Assembly: GCA_903822545.1 (NCBI GenBank)
Contig: CAIJPN010000157.1
Coordinates: 1 to 46,948 of the forward strand
Direction: 5' to 3'
DNA: 46,948 nucleotides
Source of the DNA: an uncultured Anaerolineae bacterium
GTDB lineage: Bacteria; Chloroflexota; Anaerolineae; Anaerolineales; Villigracilaceae
Below the pieces are notes generated by a model. That model worked only from the letters and a program-made list of their open reading frames with translations, made no database searches and was not told the origin of the DNA. Position 1 is the first letter of the stretch; every line of letters begins with the position of its first letter. The translations under genes were made by a program, and so were the position numbers. Positions 40,048 to 46,948 of this stretch are shown one piece after another.

Positions 40048-41485
40048 GTTGAAGCCGAAGGTGGAGCCGCTGGGCAACCCGGACTGTCCCTATTGCCAGG
40101 GGCAGGGCTATGTGCGTTGGGATGTGCCGCTGGGGCATGAGAAGTTCGGTAAAATTGAGTTGTGCGTTTGCCGGGGCGTGGATGTGGCCGAGAAGGCGCG
40201 CAATCGGCTGTATGCGTTGAGCAGTTTGAACCGGCTGAGTCACCTGACCTTTGAGAATTTCAAGGTGGGCGGAAATCCCAAGAGCAAGCACGCGATTTCG
40301 GAGATCGAGAAGGATAGCCTGGACACAGCCAGGCATACCTGCCGTGATTTTTCGGAGCGACTGAATGGCTGGATGCTGCTGGAAGGTTCTTACGGCTGTG
40401 GAAAAACGCACCTGGCGGCAGCGATTGCCAACGCTGCGGTGAGCCGCGGCGTGCCGACGCTGTTTATCACGGTTCCTGACTTATTGGACAGCCTGCGTTT
40501 TGCCTATAACAGCCCAGAGACAACCTTCGAGGAGCGATTCGATGCCATCCGCAATGCCAACCTGCTGGTGATGGATGATTTCGGCACACAAAACGCCACC
40601 GGCTGGGCGCAGGAGAAGCTCTTCCAGATTATCAACTATCGCTATATCAATCGGTTGGCGACGGTCATCACCACCAACCTGGTGTTGGATGAGATCGAGA
40701 GTCGCATCCGCTCGCGTTTGCAGGATGAAGAACTGGTGAAGCACGTCCGCATCCTGACGCTGGATTACCGTCACCCGGACGAAACCAGCAACCCCGGGCT
40801 GTCGATGCTCTCGCTTCATGATATCAAGGAGATGACTTTCTTGAAGTGGCAGGACCGGCAGGAAGAAGTCGGGCAGGAAATTGTCACCGTCAAGACGACC
40901 GAGCGTAAAGGCGCGGCAGGATTTTCGGTGAAGGAAAAGGAAATCGAGCGGGAAAAAGTCACCACCGAGCACATCCACAAGCTGAAAAAGGCTCACGACG
41001 CGGCGGCGGCTTTTGCAGATATGCCGACCGGCTGGCTGGTGCTGCTAGGGCCATCTTACTGCGGTAAGACACACCTGGCAGCGGCTATTGGGCATTATCG
41101 CATGGGCATGGGCGGGCAGGCCATCATGGCCGATATTTCAGTGCTGCTGGATTACCTGAAACAGACCTTCCGCCCGAATGCGGATGTCTCGTTCGACCGG
41201 CGCTTTTATGAAATCCGCACCACGCCGCTGCTGATCCTGGATGGCTTCAAAGAGAGCAACATGAACTCGGCCTGGGCCGAAGACAAGCTCTACCAGATTT
41301 TGAATTACCGCTATTACGACAACCTGCCGACGGTCATCACTGCCGCGATGGGGCCGGATGACTTTGCCAAGAGTCATCCCAGCCTGTGGAACAAACTGCT
41401 CGACCCGACAAAGTGTCAGGTTTTTGCGATTGATATGCCGCCGTTCAGAAGACAGAAGCCTAAGGGCAGGAAAAAAGAAAGATAA
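39962..41485 (+). CDS. tandem DnaC/DnaI-like AAA+ ATPase (double helicase loader)
   Basis: 507 residues with two loader-type ATPase domains. First unit: zinc-like CPYCQGQGY and LCVC (residues 42-72), GSYGCGKTH Walker A (~141), LLVMDDFG Walker B (~200), SRIRSRL arginine region (~245). Second unit: GPSYCGKTH Walker A (~362) and LLILDGFKE (~423), where the usual DD is DG, and no clear arginine finger (KSHPSLWNKLLD), so ATP hydrolysis there may be lost. A linker of about 50 charged residues joins them. Single-domain DnaC/DnaI loaders are about 250-310 residues. GTG 39962 has GGAAGG upstream. Confidence 0.85.
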   Translation: MDVKEKIGKTLEKIQNDIPKASSQISSAELKPKVEPLGNPDCPYCQGQGYVRWDVPLGHEKFGKIELCVCRGVDVAEKARNRLYALSSLNRLSHLTFENFKVGGNPKSKHAISEIEKDSLDTARHTCRDFSERLNGWMLLEGSYGCGKTHLAAAIANAAVSRGVPTLFITVPDLLDSLRFAYNSPETTFEERFDAIRNANLLVMDDFGTQNATGWAQEKLFQIINYRYINRLATVITTNLVLDEIESRIRSRLQDEELVKHVRILTLDYRHPDETSNPGLSMLSLHDIKEMTFLKWQDRQEEVGQEIVTVKTTERKGAAGFSVKEKEIEREKVTTEHIHKLKKAHDAAAAFADMPTGWLVLLGPSYCGKTHLAAAIGHYRMGMGGQAIMADISVLLDYLKQTFRPNADVSFDRRFYEIRTTPLLILDGFKESNMNSAWAEDKLYQILNYRYYDNLPTVITAAMGPDDFAKSHPSLWNKLLDPTKCQVFAIDMPPFRRQKPKGRKKER

Positions 41486-41579
41486 CCCCCATCCGAGCCT
41501 TCCCCCCAATCCTACTCGCAAAAAGTGTGGGGCAACAAATTGGGCTTTGGGGGAAGGAGATTAACACGCCCTTTCTGTT

Positions 41580-41585
41580 TATAAT
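41580..41585 (+). promoter_or_regulatory. -10 box, leaderless spacing
   Basis: TATAAT ends exactly 6 nt before the ATG at 41592 (gap CTCCTC), with no Shine-Dalgarno site. Confidence 0.65.
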
Positions 41586-41591
41586 CTCCTC

Positions 41592-42392
41592 ATGCTGCAT
41601 CTCAAATCCCTGACGTTGCGCGCGTTGCCCGAAAACGGGAGTTTCCCTTTTAGCCTGCCGATCCTGCGAGGGCTTGAGGAACTGCGCTTCGAGGCGGATG
41701 TCACCTTTTTCGTGGGCGAGAACGGCTCGGGCAAATCCACGCTGATGGAGGGCATCGCCTGTGCCGCCGAGATGGTGACGGTTGGCAGCGAGAACATTCG
41801 CACCGATAAAAGCCTGGGGCATGCCCGCGAACTGGCCAAATATCTCAAGCTGGCCTGGACAAAGCGCACCAAACGCGGCTTTTTCCTGCGCGCCGAAGAT
41901 TTCTTCGGCTACGCCAAACGCCAGAATGAGATGCGCGCCGAGATGGAATCTGACCTGCGCGACATCGATGCTGAATACAAAAATCGCTCCGAATATGCCA
42001 AAGCGCTGGCCAAAATGGGCACGGCGGGCCAACTGCATGATATGCGCCGCCGCTACGGCGATGGACTGGATGCGCGTTCGCACGGCGAGAGTTTCCTGGC
42101 GCTTTTCCAGAGCCGCTTTGTGCCTGATGGCCTGTACCTGCTCGATGAGCCGGAAGCGCCGCTTTCGCCCATCCGCCAGCTGGGGCTGATCGCGGCCATT
42201 AAACAGATGACTGCCCAAAACGGGCAGTTCATCATCGCTACGCATTCGCCAATCGTCATGGCCTACCCCGGCGCACAAATTTTGAGTTTTGAAGATGGCA
42301 AAATCCGCCTGGCGGAATATGATTCGCTGGAGCACGTCAGCCTGACACGCGATTTCCTGCAAAACCCGCGGGCGTATATTGAGCGTCTATGA
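41592..42392 (+). CDS. orphan ABC-type AAA ATPase
   Basis: 266 residues, no membrane segment. FFVGENGSGKSTLM (residue ~42) is Walker A, SHGESFLALF (~160) the signature motif, LYLLDEPEAPLSP (~182) Walker B with catalytic Glu, and ATHSP (~216) the H loop. This compact SMC/RecF-like NTPase form (AAA_21/23) occurs in OLD-like, retron and other defence systems, but also alone as a housekeeping protein. There is no nuclease (TOPRIM) domain and no partner gene at the right place. Expressed probably as a leaderless mRNA. Confidence 0.88.
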   Translation: MLHLKSLTLRALPENGSFPFSLPILRGLEELRFEADVTFFVGENGSGKSTLMEGIACAAEMVTVGSENIRTDKSLGHARELAKYLKLAWTKRTKRGFFLRAEDFFGYAKRQNEMRAEMESDLRDIDAEYKNRSEYAKALAKMGTAGQLHDMRRRYGDGLDARSHGESFLALFQSRFVPDGLYLLDEPEAPLSPIRQLGLIAAIKQMTAQNGQFIIATHSPIVMAYPGAQILSFEDGKIRLAEYDSLEHVSLTRDFLQNPRAYIERL

Positions 42393-42454
42393 ATTGAGTT
42401 CCCGGGGGGGCATTATCTTCCAGACCAGCCCCGCCAGATGATCGACAAATACGC

Positions 42455-42727
42455 CTAGCCCCCGGTCACCGATGGCACCACTTTGACAATATCGTGCTCA
42501 CCAACCGGCGTTCCCAGCCCTTTCAGGTCACGGATGTTCTCTTTGTTGACGAAAAGGTTGATATGGCGGCGCACCTGGCCTTTGTCATCAAAAATATGGC
42601 TTTGGATTTTAGGGTATTGATCCACCAGTTCGCGCAAAATGTCACCGACGGTTTCACCGGTCAGGGCCACGTCGGTCTGGTTATCGAGATAATATTTCAG
42701 TTGGGAGGGTACTCGTAAGGTAGGCAT
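42455..42727 (-). CDS. MoaD/ThiS-family sulfur-carrier protein
   Basis: 90 residues with a beta-grasp pattern: MPTLRVPSQLKYYLDN, TVGDILRELVDQYPKI, HINLFVNKENIRDL, EHDIVKVVPSVTGG. The C-terminal GG is the site of thiocarboxylate formation by an E1-like enzyme. It may serve molybdopterin, another cofactor, or tRNA thiolation; moaA lies 3 kb away, but no moaE or moeB is here. Start ATG 42727 has no ribosome binding site and a TGATACAAT -10 element 6 nt upstream. Confidence 0.85.
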   Translation of the reverse strand: MPTLRVPSQLKYYLDNQTDVALTGETVGDILRELVDQYPKIQSHIFDDKGQVRRHINLFVNKENIRDLKGLGTPVGEHDIVKVVPSVTGG

Positions 42728-42733
42728 GTTTCG

Positions 42734-42742
42734 ATTGTATCA
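42734..42742 (-). promoter_or_regulatory. extended -10 of the MoaD-like gene, leaderless spacing
   Basis: Minus strand TGATACAAT (TGnTACAAT) ends exactly 6 nt before the ATG at 42727. Divergent from the ArsR promoter. Confidence 0.6.
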
Positions 42743-42757
42743 AAAAAGCGGGATATC

Positions 42758-42814
42758 TTGACACCAGGGTGGTTTTTGGGTATATTTAATTAGAAGTTTA
42801 TCGAATTAAATATA
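42758..42814 (+). promoter_or_regulatory. promoter and palindromic operator of the ArsR-type regulator
   Basis: TTGACA (42758-42763), 17-nt spacer, TATATT (42781-42786): near-consensus promoter. Overlapping the -10 is a perfect 11-bp inverted repeat TATATTTAATT (42781-42791) / AATTAAATATA (42804-42814) with a 12-nt spacer. Position over the -10 and start site fits autorepression. Confidence 0.8.
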
Positions 42815-42829
42815 TAAGGATAAAATCAA

Positions 42830-43390
42830 ATGAACCAAAATGAAGAATTACTGACCGTTTTCAAAGCCCTGGCCGATTCCAACCGGCTGAAAATTGTCGG
42901 GCTGCTGGCCCAACGCGCTTACAGCGTGGAAGAACTCTCGGCGCTGGTAGAACTCAAACCGCCGACCGTTTCCCATCATCTGGCCAAGCTGGCGGATGCC
43001 GGACTGGTGACGGCCCGCGCCGAAGGCTATTACTCCGTCTACCAGCTTGACCGGGCTGCCCTGGAAGCAACCACCCGGCGCATTCTCTCAGCTGAACAAA
43101 TGTCCGCCGCAGCTGAGAGTGTTGACCTGGACGCCTACGACCGCAAGATTATCAACGACTTCTCCCTGCCCGATGGGAGCCTGAAAACCATCCCGGCCCA
43201 GCGCAAAAAGCTGGATGTGATCCTGCGGCACATCGTCAAAGCCTTCGAGCCGGGAACCCGCTATAGCGAGAAACAGGTCAACGAAATCCTGGGCCGCTTC
43301 CACGCCGATACCACCTCCTTGCGACGAGAACTGGTTGGCGCGAAACTGATGGGGCGGGAGGGGGGAGGCGGGGAGTATTGGAGAGAATAG
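42830..43390 (+). CDS. ArsR-family regulator with C-terminal DUF2087
   Basis: 186 residues. The first 85 residues are a winged-helix ArsR domain (KALADSNRLKIVGLL, VEELSALVELKPPTVSHHLAKLADAGLV). The C-terminal half (residues ~100-186) matches DUF2087: RKKLDVILRHIVKAFEPG, RYSEKQVNEILGRFHADTTSLRRELV. No metal-binding CxC or His motif typical of arsenic or zinc sensors is visible, so the signal is not known. AAGGA ribosome binding site at 42817-42821. A palindrome overlaps its own promoter, so it probably represses itself. Confidence 0.9.
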   Translation: MNQNEELLTVFKALADSNRLKIVGLLAQRAYSVEELSALVELKPPTVSHHLAKLADAGLVTARAEGYYSVYQLDRAALEATTRRILSAEQMSAAAESVDLDAYDRKIINDFSLPDGSLKTIPAQRKKLDVILRHIVKAFEPGTRYSEKQVNEILGRFHADTTSLRRELVGAKLMGREGGGGEYWRE

Positions 43391-43442
43391 TGATAAGAAA
43401 AGGTGAACGAGGAAATCAGCGCTCACCTTTTTTCTTATCACT
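43389..43442. terminator. long bidirectional hairpin between converging genes
   Basis: AGTGATAAGAAAAGGTGA (43389-43406) pairs with TCACC(T)n TTCTTATCACT (to 43442), about 18 bp with a 2-nt bulge. A direct repeat CTTACCACTT follows at 43441-43450 and 43455-43464, running into the malic-enzyme stop codon. Confidence 0.8.
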
Positions 43443-43462
43443 TACCACTTGCCGCTTACCAC

Positions 43463-44812
43463 TTATTCTTCCACATACGGCACATACTCGGCCCTGGCAA
43501 TGCCCTGGTCGATAGCTTTTTGGGCCACAGCACGAGCCACCGCCTGGTGAACTTTTTTATCCAGCGGGCTGGGAACGAGTTCGCCGGGCGGGGTCATATT
43601 GGCGATAGTGTAGGCGGCGGCCAGTAACATTTCGTGGGTAATGCGCGGGGCATTGGCATCCACGGCGCCACGGAAAATGCCGGGGAAACCGAGCACGTTG
43701 TTCACCGATTTGCCGTCTGCGGCGAAGGCTGCGCCGCGCTCCAGCGCCACTTCCGGGCTGATCTCGGCATTGGGGTTGGAGAGCGCCAGGATAATCTGAC
43801 CTTTGCGCACCATTTCGGGTTTGATCAAGCCTGGCACACCAGTGGTGGAAACAACAATATCGCAGTTTTCCATGATTTCCTTCAGGTTGGAGCGTTTGCC
43901 ACCTGCCAGTTCATGGCGTTTGAGCGCTTCCTCGCTTAAATCTGCGCCCCAGACCGGATTGCCGGTCAGGCGCGAAACCATGCGGGCAGTGGCAAAACCA
44001 GCAGCGCCCAGGCCGATCTGTCCGATTTTTGCAGCAGACAGGTATATTCCGGTAGTACGGGATGCCACCAGCAGGGCGGCGGTGGTGACAACCGCTGTCC
44101 CGTGCTGGTCGTCGTGCATCACGGGAATATCCAGCATTTTCTGGAGCCGTTCTTCAATCTCAAAACAGCGCGGCGCAGAAATATCTTCAAGCTGGATGGC
44201 GGCAAATGTCGGGGCAATGTTTGCTACGGTGCGGATGATTTCTTCGGGGTCTTTGGTGTTGAGCAGGATCGGGATGCCCGAAAGCCCCACCAGCGTTTCC
44301 ATCAGCATGGCTTTTCCCTCCATCACCGGCATTCCGGCCAGCGGGCCGATGTCGCCCAGGCCCAAGACGGCGGTGCCATCGGTCACGATGGCGACCATGT
44401 GGCTGGTAGATGTGTACAGCCGCGCCAGGGCCGGGTCTTTGGCGATTTTCAGGCAGACTTCGGCCACGCCGGGGGTATAGACGCGCCGCAGGGTGGTCAG
44501 AGATTCGATGGGGTAGCGCGAGCGGATGGCGATTTTGCCTTTCAGGTGCAGTTCCAGCACTTCATCGCGCACATCTGTGACGATAGTGCCTTCATTTTCG
44601 CGCATGGCAGCCACAATTTTTTCAATCTGCGGCTCGTTATCGGCATAAATGGCGATGTCGCGGACGACATGCCGGGATGTTTCGGTGAGCAGGTGAATAT
44701 CACCCACCGAACCGCCGTTTTCGTAGATGGCGGTGAGCAAACGCGCCAGGATCCCCGGTGTTTGGGTGTTGCGGATGCGCACGGTGCGCGTGATTTTCTG
44801 TTCCCAGGCCAT
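43463..44812 (-). CDS. NAD(P)-dependent malic enzyme with N-terminal ACT domain
   Basis: 449 residues. Residues about 1-80 form an ACT-like domain (RTVRIRNTQTPGILARLL, GGSVGDIHLL, VVRDIAIYADN), a small-molecule-binding regulator. The catalytic part follows: YTPGVAEVC, VTDGTAVLGLGDIG, GKAMLMETL, MHDDQHGTAVV (metal site) and LGAAGFATARM (NAD(P) site), ALSNPNAEISPE. It oxidatively decarboxylates malate to pyruvate. An amino acid could control it through ACT. GGAGG site 4 nt before ATG 44812. Confidence 0.92.
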   Translation of the reverse strand: MAWEQKITRTVRIRNTQTPGILARLLTAIYENGGSVGDIHLLTETSRHVVRDIAIYADNEPQIEKIVAAMRENEGTIVTDVRDEVLELHLKGKIAIRSRYPIESLTTLRRVYTPGVAEVCLKIAKDPALARLYTSTSHMVAIVTDGTAVLGLGDIGPLAGMPVMEGKAMLMETLVGLSGIPILLNTKDPEEIIRTVANIAPTFAAIQLEDISAPRCFEIEERLQKMLDIPVMHDDQHGTAVVTTAALLVASRTTGIYLSAAKIGQIGLGAAGFATARMVSRLTGNPVWGADLSEEALKRHELAGGKRSNLKEIMENCDIVVSTTGVPGLIKPEMVRKGQIILALSNPNAEISPEVALERGAAFAADGKSVNNVLGFPGIFRGAVDANAPRITHEMLLAAAYTIANMTPPGELVPSPLDKKVHQAVARAVAQKAIDQGIARAEYVPYVEE

Positions 44813-44850
44813 GGTTCCTCCAAATTTTGGTGCAAAAGCTCAAAACATAT

Positions 44851-44924
44851 CGAACCGCGGAGAACGCCAGGGGCGCCAAGATTTAAACGGTTTTCTTCGC
44901 GTTCTTTGCGGCCTTCGCGGTTCG
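44851..44924. repeat. palindromic spacer element (CGCCAAG/CTTCGCG words)
   Basis: CGAACCGCGGAGAACGCC... (44851-44880) and CTTCGCGTTCTTTGCGG... (44895-44924) are imperfect inverted arms about 30 nt each. It shares words with the element inside the GT39-like gene (6409-6480) and sits directly after the end of the HAD gene (minus strand). Confidence 0.7.
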
Positions 44925-44929
44925 TTTGG

Positions 44930-45730
44930 CTATTGGGGCAATAAAATTAGCAGCTGCTTCAACTCGGTAATTACTTCGCAATCGGCGTTGTCAAAAATGC
45001 CGTGACGGTCATATAAAATCGGGCGCATCCCAGCAGCGCGGGCGGCGATGATATCGGCATGATAATTATCGCCGATGTAGACGGATTGGGCGGATTCTAC
45101 CCCGGCCATTTGCGCCGCCTTGTGCAGGATGCCGGGATTGGGCTTTTTCACCCCGGCTTCTGCTCCCGATAAATTGAAATCTACCAGCCTGGAAAGCCCT
45201 TTTTGTTCCAGGTACTCACCAAAAGGCTTATCGCGGTTCGATACCACCCCCAGGATGTAGCCGCGCGCTTTCAGCGTGGATAGCGTCTCATGGGTATCGT
45301 CAAAGAGCCGGTCGGCGGGTTTGTAGTGCGCATCCATGTAAGCGCTGAACCTTGGGCTTAATTCAGCCGCCTGTGAGGGGGAGCAGCCCAAAACTACCAG
45401 CTGGCGGGCGCTGTAGTGTTCATAAAAGGATTTGTGATCAGTGTAGGCGAGTTGATCTGCCAGTAGTTCTGGCGATTCAGCCCAATAAGCATGTTCCCAC
45501 AGGTAAGTGCGACGACGGGTTTCATCATCAACTGGCAACCCGAGGGATGCGGCATAATCGATGAAAAATTCGCGCCCCGGCGGGTCATTGTAGCGCAGGG
45601 TACCGTCGAGGTCGAACAAGACAGCGCGAATGCCCCTCACTCCCGGCCCCTCACTTTGCGCGGGAGCGGCGAGTTCCCTTCTCCCTGCAGGAGAAGGGGG
45701 ATGGATGAGGGAATGGGGTGGTTTCGTCAT
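44930..45730 (-). CDS. HAD-superfamily hydrolase
   Basis: Up to 266 residues. LFDLDGTLRYND is motif I, LGVVSNRDK motif II, KKPNPGIL the motif III Lys, and YIGDNYHADIIAARAAGM motif IV (the Asp pair is DN-D). C1-type cap of 100 residues; substrate unknown, probably a small phosphate ester. Start is ambiguous: ATG 45730 directly abuts the moaA stop (coupling), but residues 1-30 are encoded by a palindromic repeat; GTG 45640, two residues before motif I, has GAGGGG as ribosome binding site. The catalytic part is certain either way. Confidence 0.85.
   Translation of the reverse strand: MTKPPHSLIHPPSPAGRRELAAPAQSEGPGVRGIRAVLFDLDGTLRYNDPPGREFFIDYAASLGLPVDDETRRRTYLWEHAYWAESPELLADQLAYTDHKSFYEHYSARQLVVLGCSPSQAAELSPRFSAYMDAHYKPADRLFDDTHETLSTLKARGYILGVVSNRDKPFGEYLEQKGLSRLVDFNLSGAEAGVKKPNPGILHKAAQMAGVESAQSVYIGDNYHADIIAARAAGMRPILYDRHGIFDNADCEVITELKQLLILLPQ
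45633..45719. repeat. palindromic repeat within the 5' end of the HAD gene
   Basis: CCCTTCTCC (45676-45684), CTGCA, GGAGAAGGG (45690-45698) form the core, with CCCCTCACTCCC and GGGAATGGGG outer arms. The word type is like the 25514-25559 inner hairpin. It encodes an Arg/Pro/Ala-rich N-terminal stretch if ATG 45730 is used. Confidence 0.65.
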
Positions 45731-46705
45731 CTATCCACCGATCTGGTTCATGGCGCGGTTGAGCGGAATATAGCCTTCTTCCAGACCGTGGCCCCAGGGT
45801 TTGTTCCAGACGGCATCCAGGATCAGTTGGCGCAGGTTTTCGAGCGAGGCGCCAGCGCGCAGCGGGGTGAGCAGATCAATTTCTTTTTCGCGCAGCAGGC
45901 ACATGCGCAGCACACCGTCAGCGGTGAGGCGAGCGCGGGTGCAGGCCGAACAAAACGGGACAGTGACTGATGAGATGAATCCAAGCTCGCCCCTGCCGCC
46001 TTTGATGCGGTAGATGCGCGCTTCGCCGTCATATTTGCCTGTGGGTTCGAGCGGGCCAAACTCTGATTCGATTTTGGCCTGGATCTGGGCTGCGGTGACG
46101 ATTTGCTGGGTTTGCACATCCGTCACCCCGGCGAAGGGCATCATTTCGATGTAGCGCATCTGCCAGGGCCGGTCAATGGTCAGTGCGGCCAGATCGATGA
46201 CATCTTCTTCGTTGTAACCTTTCACCACCACAGCATTGAGTTTAACCGGGGCCAGCCCAACCCGTTCGGCTTCGAGAATACCTTCCCAGACCTGTTCCAG
46301 CTTGCCCCAGCGCGTTAAACGGTGGAACTTTTGCGGGTCAAGCGTGTCGATGGAGATGTTCACTCGCTGGAGTCCTGCCTGTTTAAGGGGGCCTGCCAGA
46401 CGCTTGAGTAAAATCCCATTGGTTGTCATTGAAACAGATTTGATGCCGGGGGTGGCTGCAATCTCCCGAACAATTTCCACCACGTTGGCGCGGACGGTGG
46501 GTTCGCCGCCAGTCAGGCGGATTTTATCAAAGCCCAGGCTGGCAAACAGGTGTGTGAGTTGGGTTATTTCATCGTCCTGCATCAATTCGGCATTCGGACG
46601 AAAAGTTTGATCTTCGGGCATACAATAGATGCAGCGTAAATTACAATGATCAGTAAGGGAAATTCGCAGGTAGTGGATGTTTCGTCCAAAGCGGTCAATT
46701 GCCAT
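45731..46705 (-). CDS. moaA: GTP 3',8-cyclase (molybdenum cofactor biosynthesis protein A)
   Basis: 324 residues. SLTDHCNLRCIYCMPE is the radical-SAM CxxxCxxC motif. RLTGGEPTVR is the AdoMet motif. FCSACTRARLTADGVLRMC provides the second 4Fe-4S cluster, CxxC-x13-C. The C-terminus ends in GG (NQIGG), needed for activity. The enzyme turns GTP into 3',8-cyclo-GTP, the first step to molybdopterin. It lacks neighbouring moaC or moaE here. Start ATG 46705 has an AGAGG site and a TATAGA box 7 nt upstream. The HAD gene follows with no gap. Confidence 0.96.
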   Translation of the reverse strand: MAIDRFGRNIHYLRISLTDHCNLRCIYCMPEDQTFRPNAELMQDDEITQLTHLFASLGFDKIRLTGGEPTVRANVVEIVREIAATPGIKSVSMTTNGILLKRLAGPLKQAGLQRVNISIDTLDPQKFHRLTRWGKLEQVWEGILEAERVGLAPVKLNAVVVKGYNEEDVIDLAALTIDRPWQMRYIEMMPFAGVTDVQTQQIVTAAQIQAKIESEFGPLEPTGKYDGEARIYRIKGGRGELGFISSVTVPFCSACTRARLTADGVLRMCLLREKEIDLLTPLRAGASLENLRQLILDAVWNKPWGHGLEEGYIPLNRAMNQIGG

Positions 46706-46840
46706 GAAAACCTCTATACCGACATTACCGTTAAAGGTTGTTCTAAAGTCAACGGCTTGTCTGAAATGTTTTGAGAAAAGTGGGCTTATTATACAGCCTG
46801 CTAAAATAATAATAGGATTGTTCCTGATTAGTGTGAATTC

Positions 46841-46849
46841 TGGTATATT
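46841..46849 (+). promoter_or_regulatory. extended -10 promoter of the last gene
   Basis: TGGTATATT, extended -10, 29 nt before the GTG at 46879. Confidence 0.5.
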
Positions 46850-46878
46850 TGGGTAAAACCTTGCGAGGAGATTACCAA

Positions 46879-46948
46879 GTGATCCCAGAAATCCGAGATG
46901 ATCGTCAACAGCGAGCGTTGACAGGCGTACCGACAGAGAAATTCTCGA
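46879..46948 (+). CDS. 5' end of a gene cut by the window edge, perhaps a transposase
   Basis: GTG 46879 with GAGGAG at 46865-46870 opens a frame that runs to the end of the window (23 codons visible: MIPEIRDDRQQRALTG...). The ALTGV..EKF pattern recalls the N-terminal helix-turn-helix of some IS5-like transposases, but too little is present to be sure. Confidence 0.45.
   Translation, partial: MIPEIRDDRQQRALTGVPTEKFS

Noticed and set aside
41592-42392. Defence system built on the AAA ATPase
   Set aside because: No partner nuclease, toxin or TOPRIM domain lies next to it; the following gene is on the other strand and is a sulfur carrier.

Overview
This 47-kb window looks like chromosomal DNA of a free-living bacterium, about 50-55% G+C and densely coding. 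I infer a member of the Chloroflexota, probably Anaerolineae. The basis is the gene content (an endonuclease-type MutL, a short EF-Ts, a replicative-helicase cluster with a DnaD-like and a DnaC/DnaI-like protein, many GT-C membrane proteins and Thr/Pro-rich lipoproteins) and the abundance of short-word palindromic intergenic repeats. This is a family-level impression; no 16S or tRNA gene is present to confirm it.

Layout. (1) 1-11050 is a surface-glycan locus: a Gfo/Idh/MocA oxidoreductase, two large GT-C-like membrane proteins, a fused ATP sulfurylase/APS kinase (PAPS synthase), an SDR, a CMP-nonulosonate synthetase fused to a KdsC-like HAD phosphatase, a short NeuB, and a PAPS-type sulfotransferase. 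Together these suggest synthesis, activation and sulfation of a sialic/legionaminic-acid-like sugar or its glycan. Five successive gene boundaries here each carry a different palindromic repeat. (2) 11174-17306 holds RNase Z, 6-phosphofructokinase, and on the minus strand an asparaginase, a degenerate metallo-beta-lactamase-fold protein and a GAF-GAF-PAS histidine kinase. (3) 17532-24016 holds a 40-residue membrane microprotein, a HAD phosphatase, rpsB-tsf, pyrH, an LPG-synthase/flippase-like membrane protein, a response regulator and an FAD oxidoreductase. (4) 24174-31966 is mixed: PilZ protein, cytochrome b561, a multi-pass membrane protein, an SDR epimerase, a lipoprotein, a DNA methyltransferase next to a possible PD-(D/E)XK nuclease, an enoyl-CoA hydratase and an AAC(3)-like acetyltransferase. 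(5) 32067-36781 has a YtxH protein, infC-rpmI-rplT (infC apparently starting at AUA), a zinc alcohol dehydrogenase and mutL. (6) 37271-42392 has a DUF151 nuclease-like protein, dnaB, a DnaD-domain protein, a tandem DnaC/DnaI-like double ATPase and an orphan ABC-type AAA ATPase. (7) 42455-46948 has a MoaD/ThiS-like protein, an ArsR-DUF2087 regulator with a clear promoter/operator, an ACT-malic enzyme, a HAD phosphatase, moaA and the start of an unidentified gene.

Recurring themes. Many promoters are extended -10 elements (TGnTATAAT type). At several genes lacking a Shine-Dalgarno site the -10 box ends exactly 6 nt before the start codon, which predicts leaderless mRNAs. Palindromic repeats sit in spacers and also inside coding sequence (GT39-like protein, MutL linker, HAD N-terminus, NeuA C-terminus). 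The strongest candidates for something undescribed are the PAPS/nonulosonate/sulfotransferase locus, the dnaB-dnaD-double-loader cluster, the methyltransferase/nuclease pair, and the leaderless-promoter and repeat-in-gene patterns.
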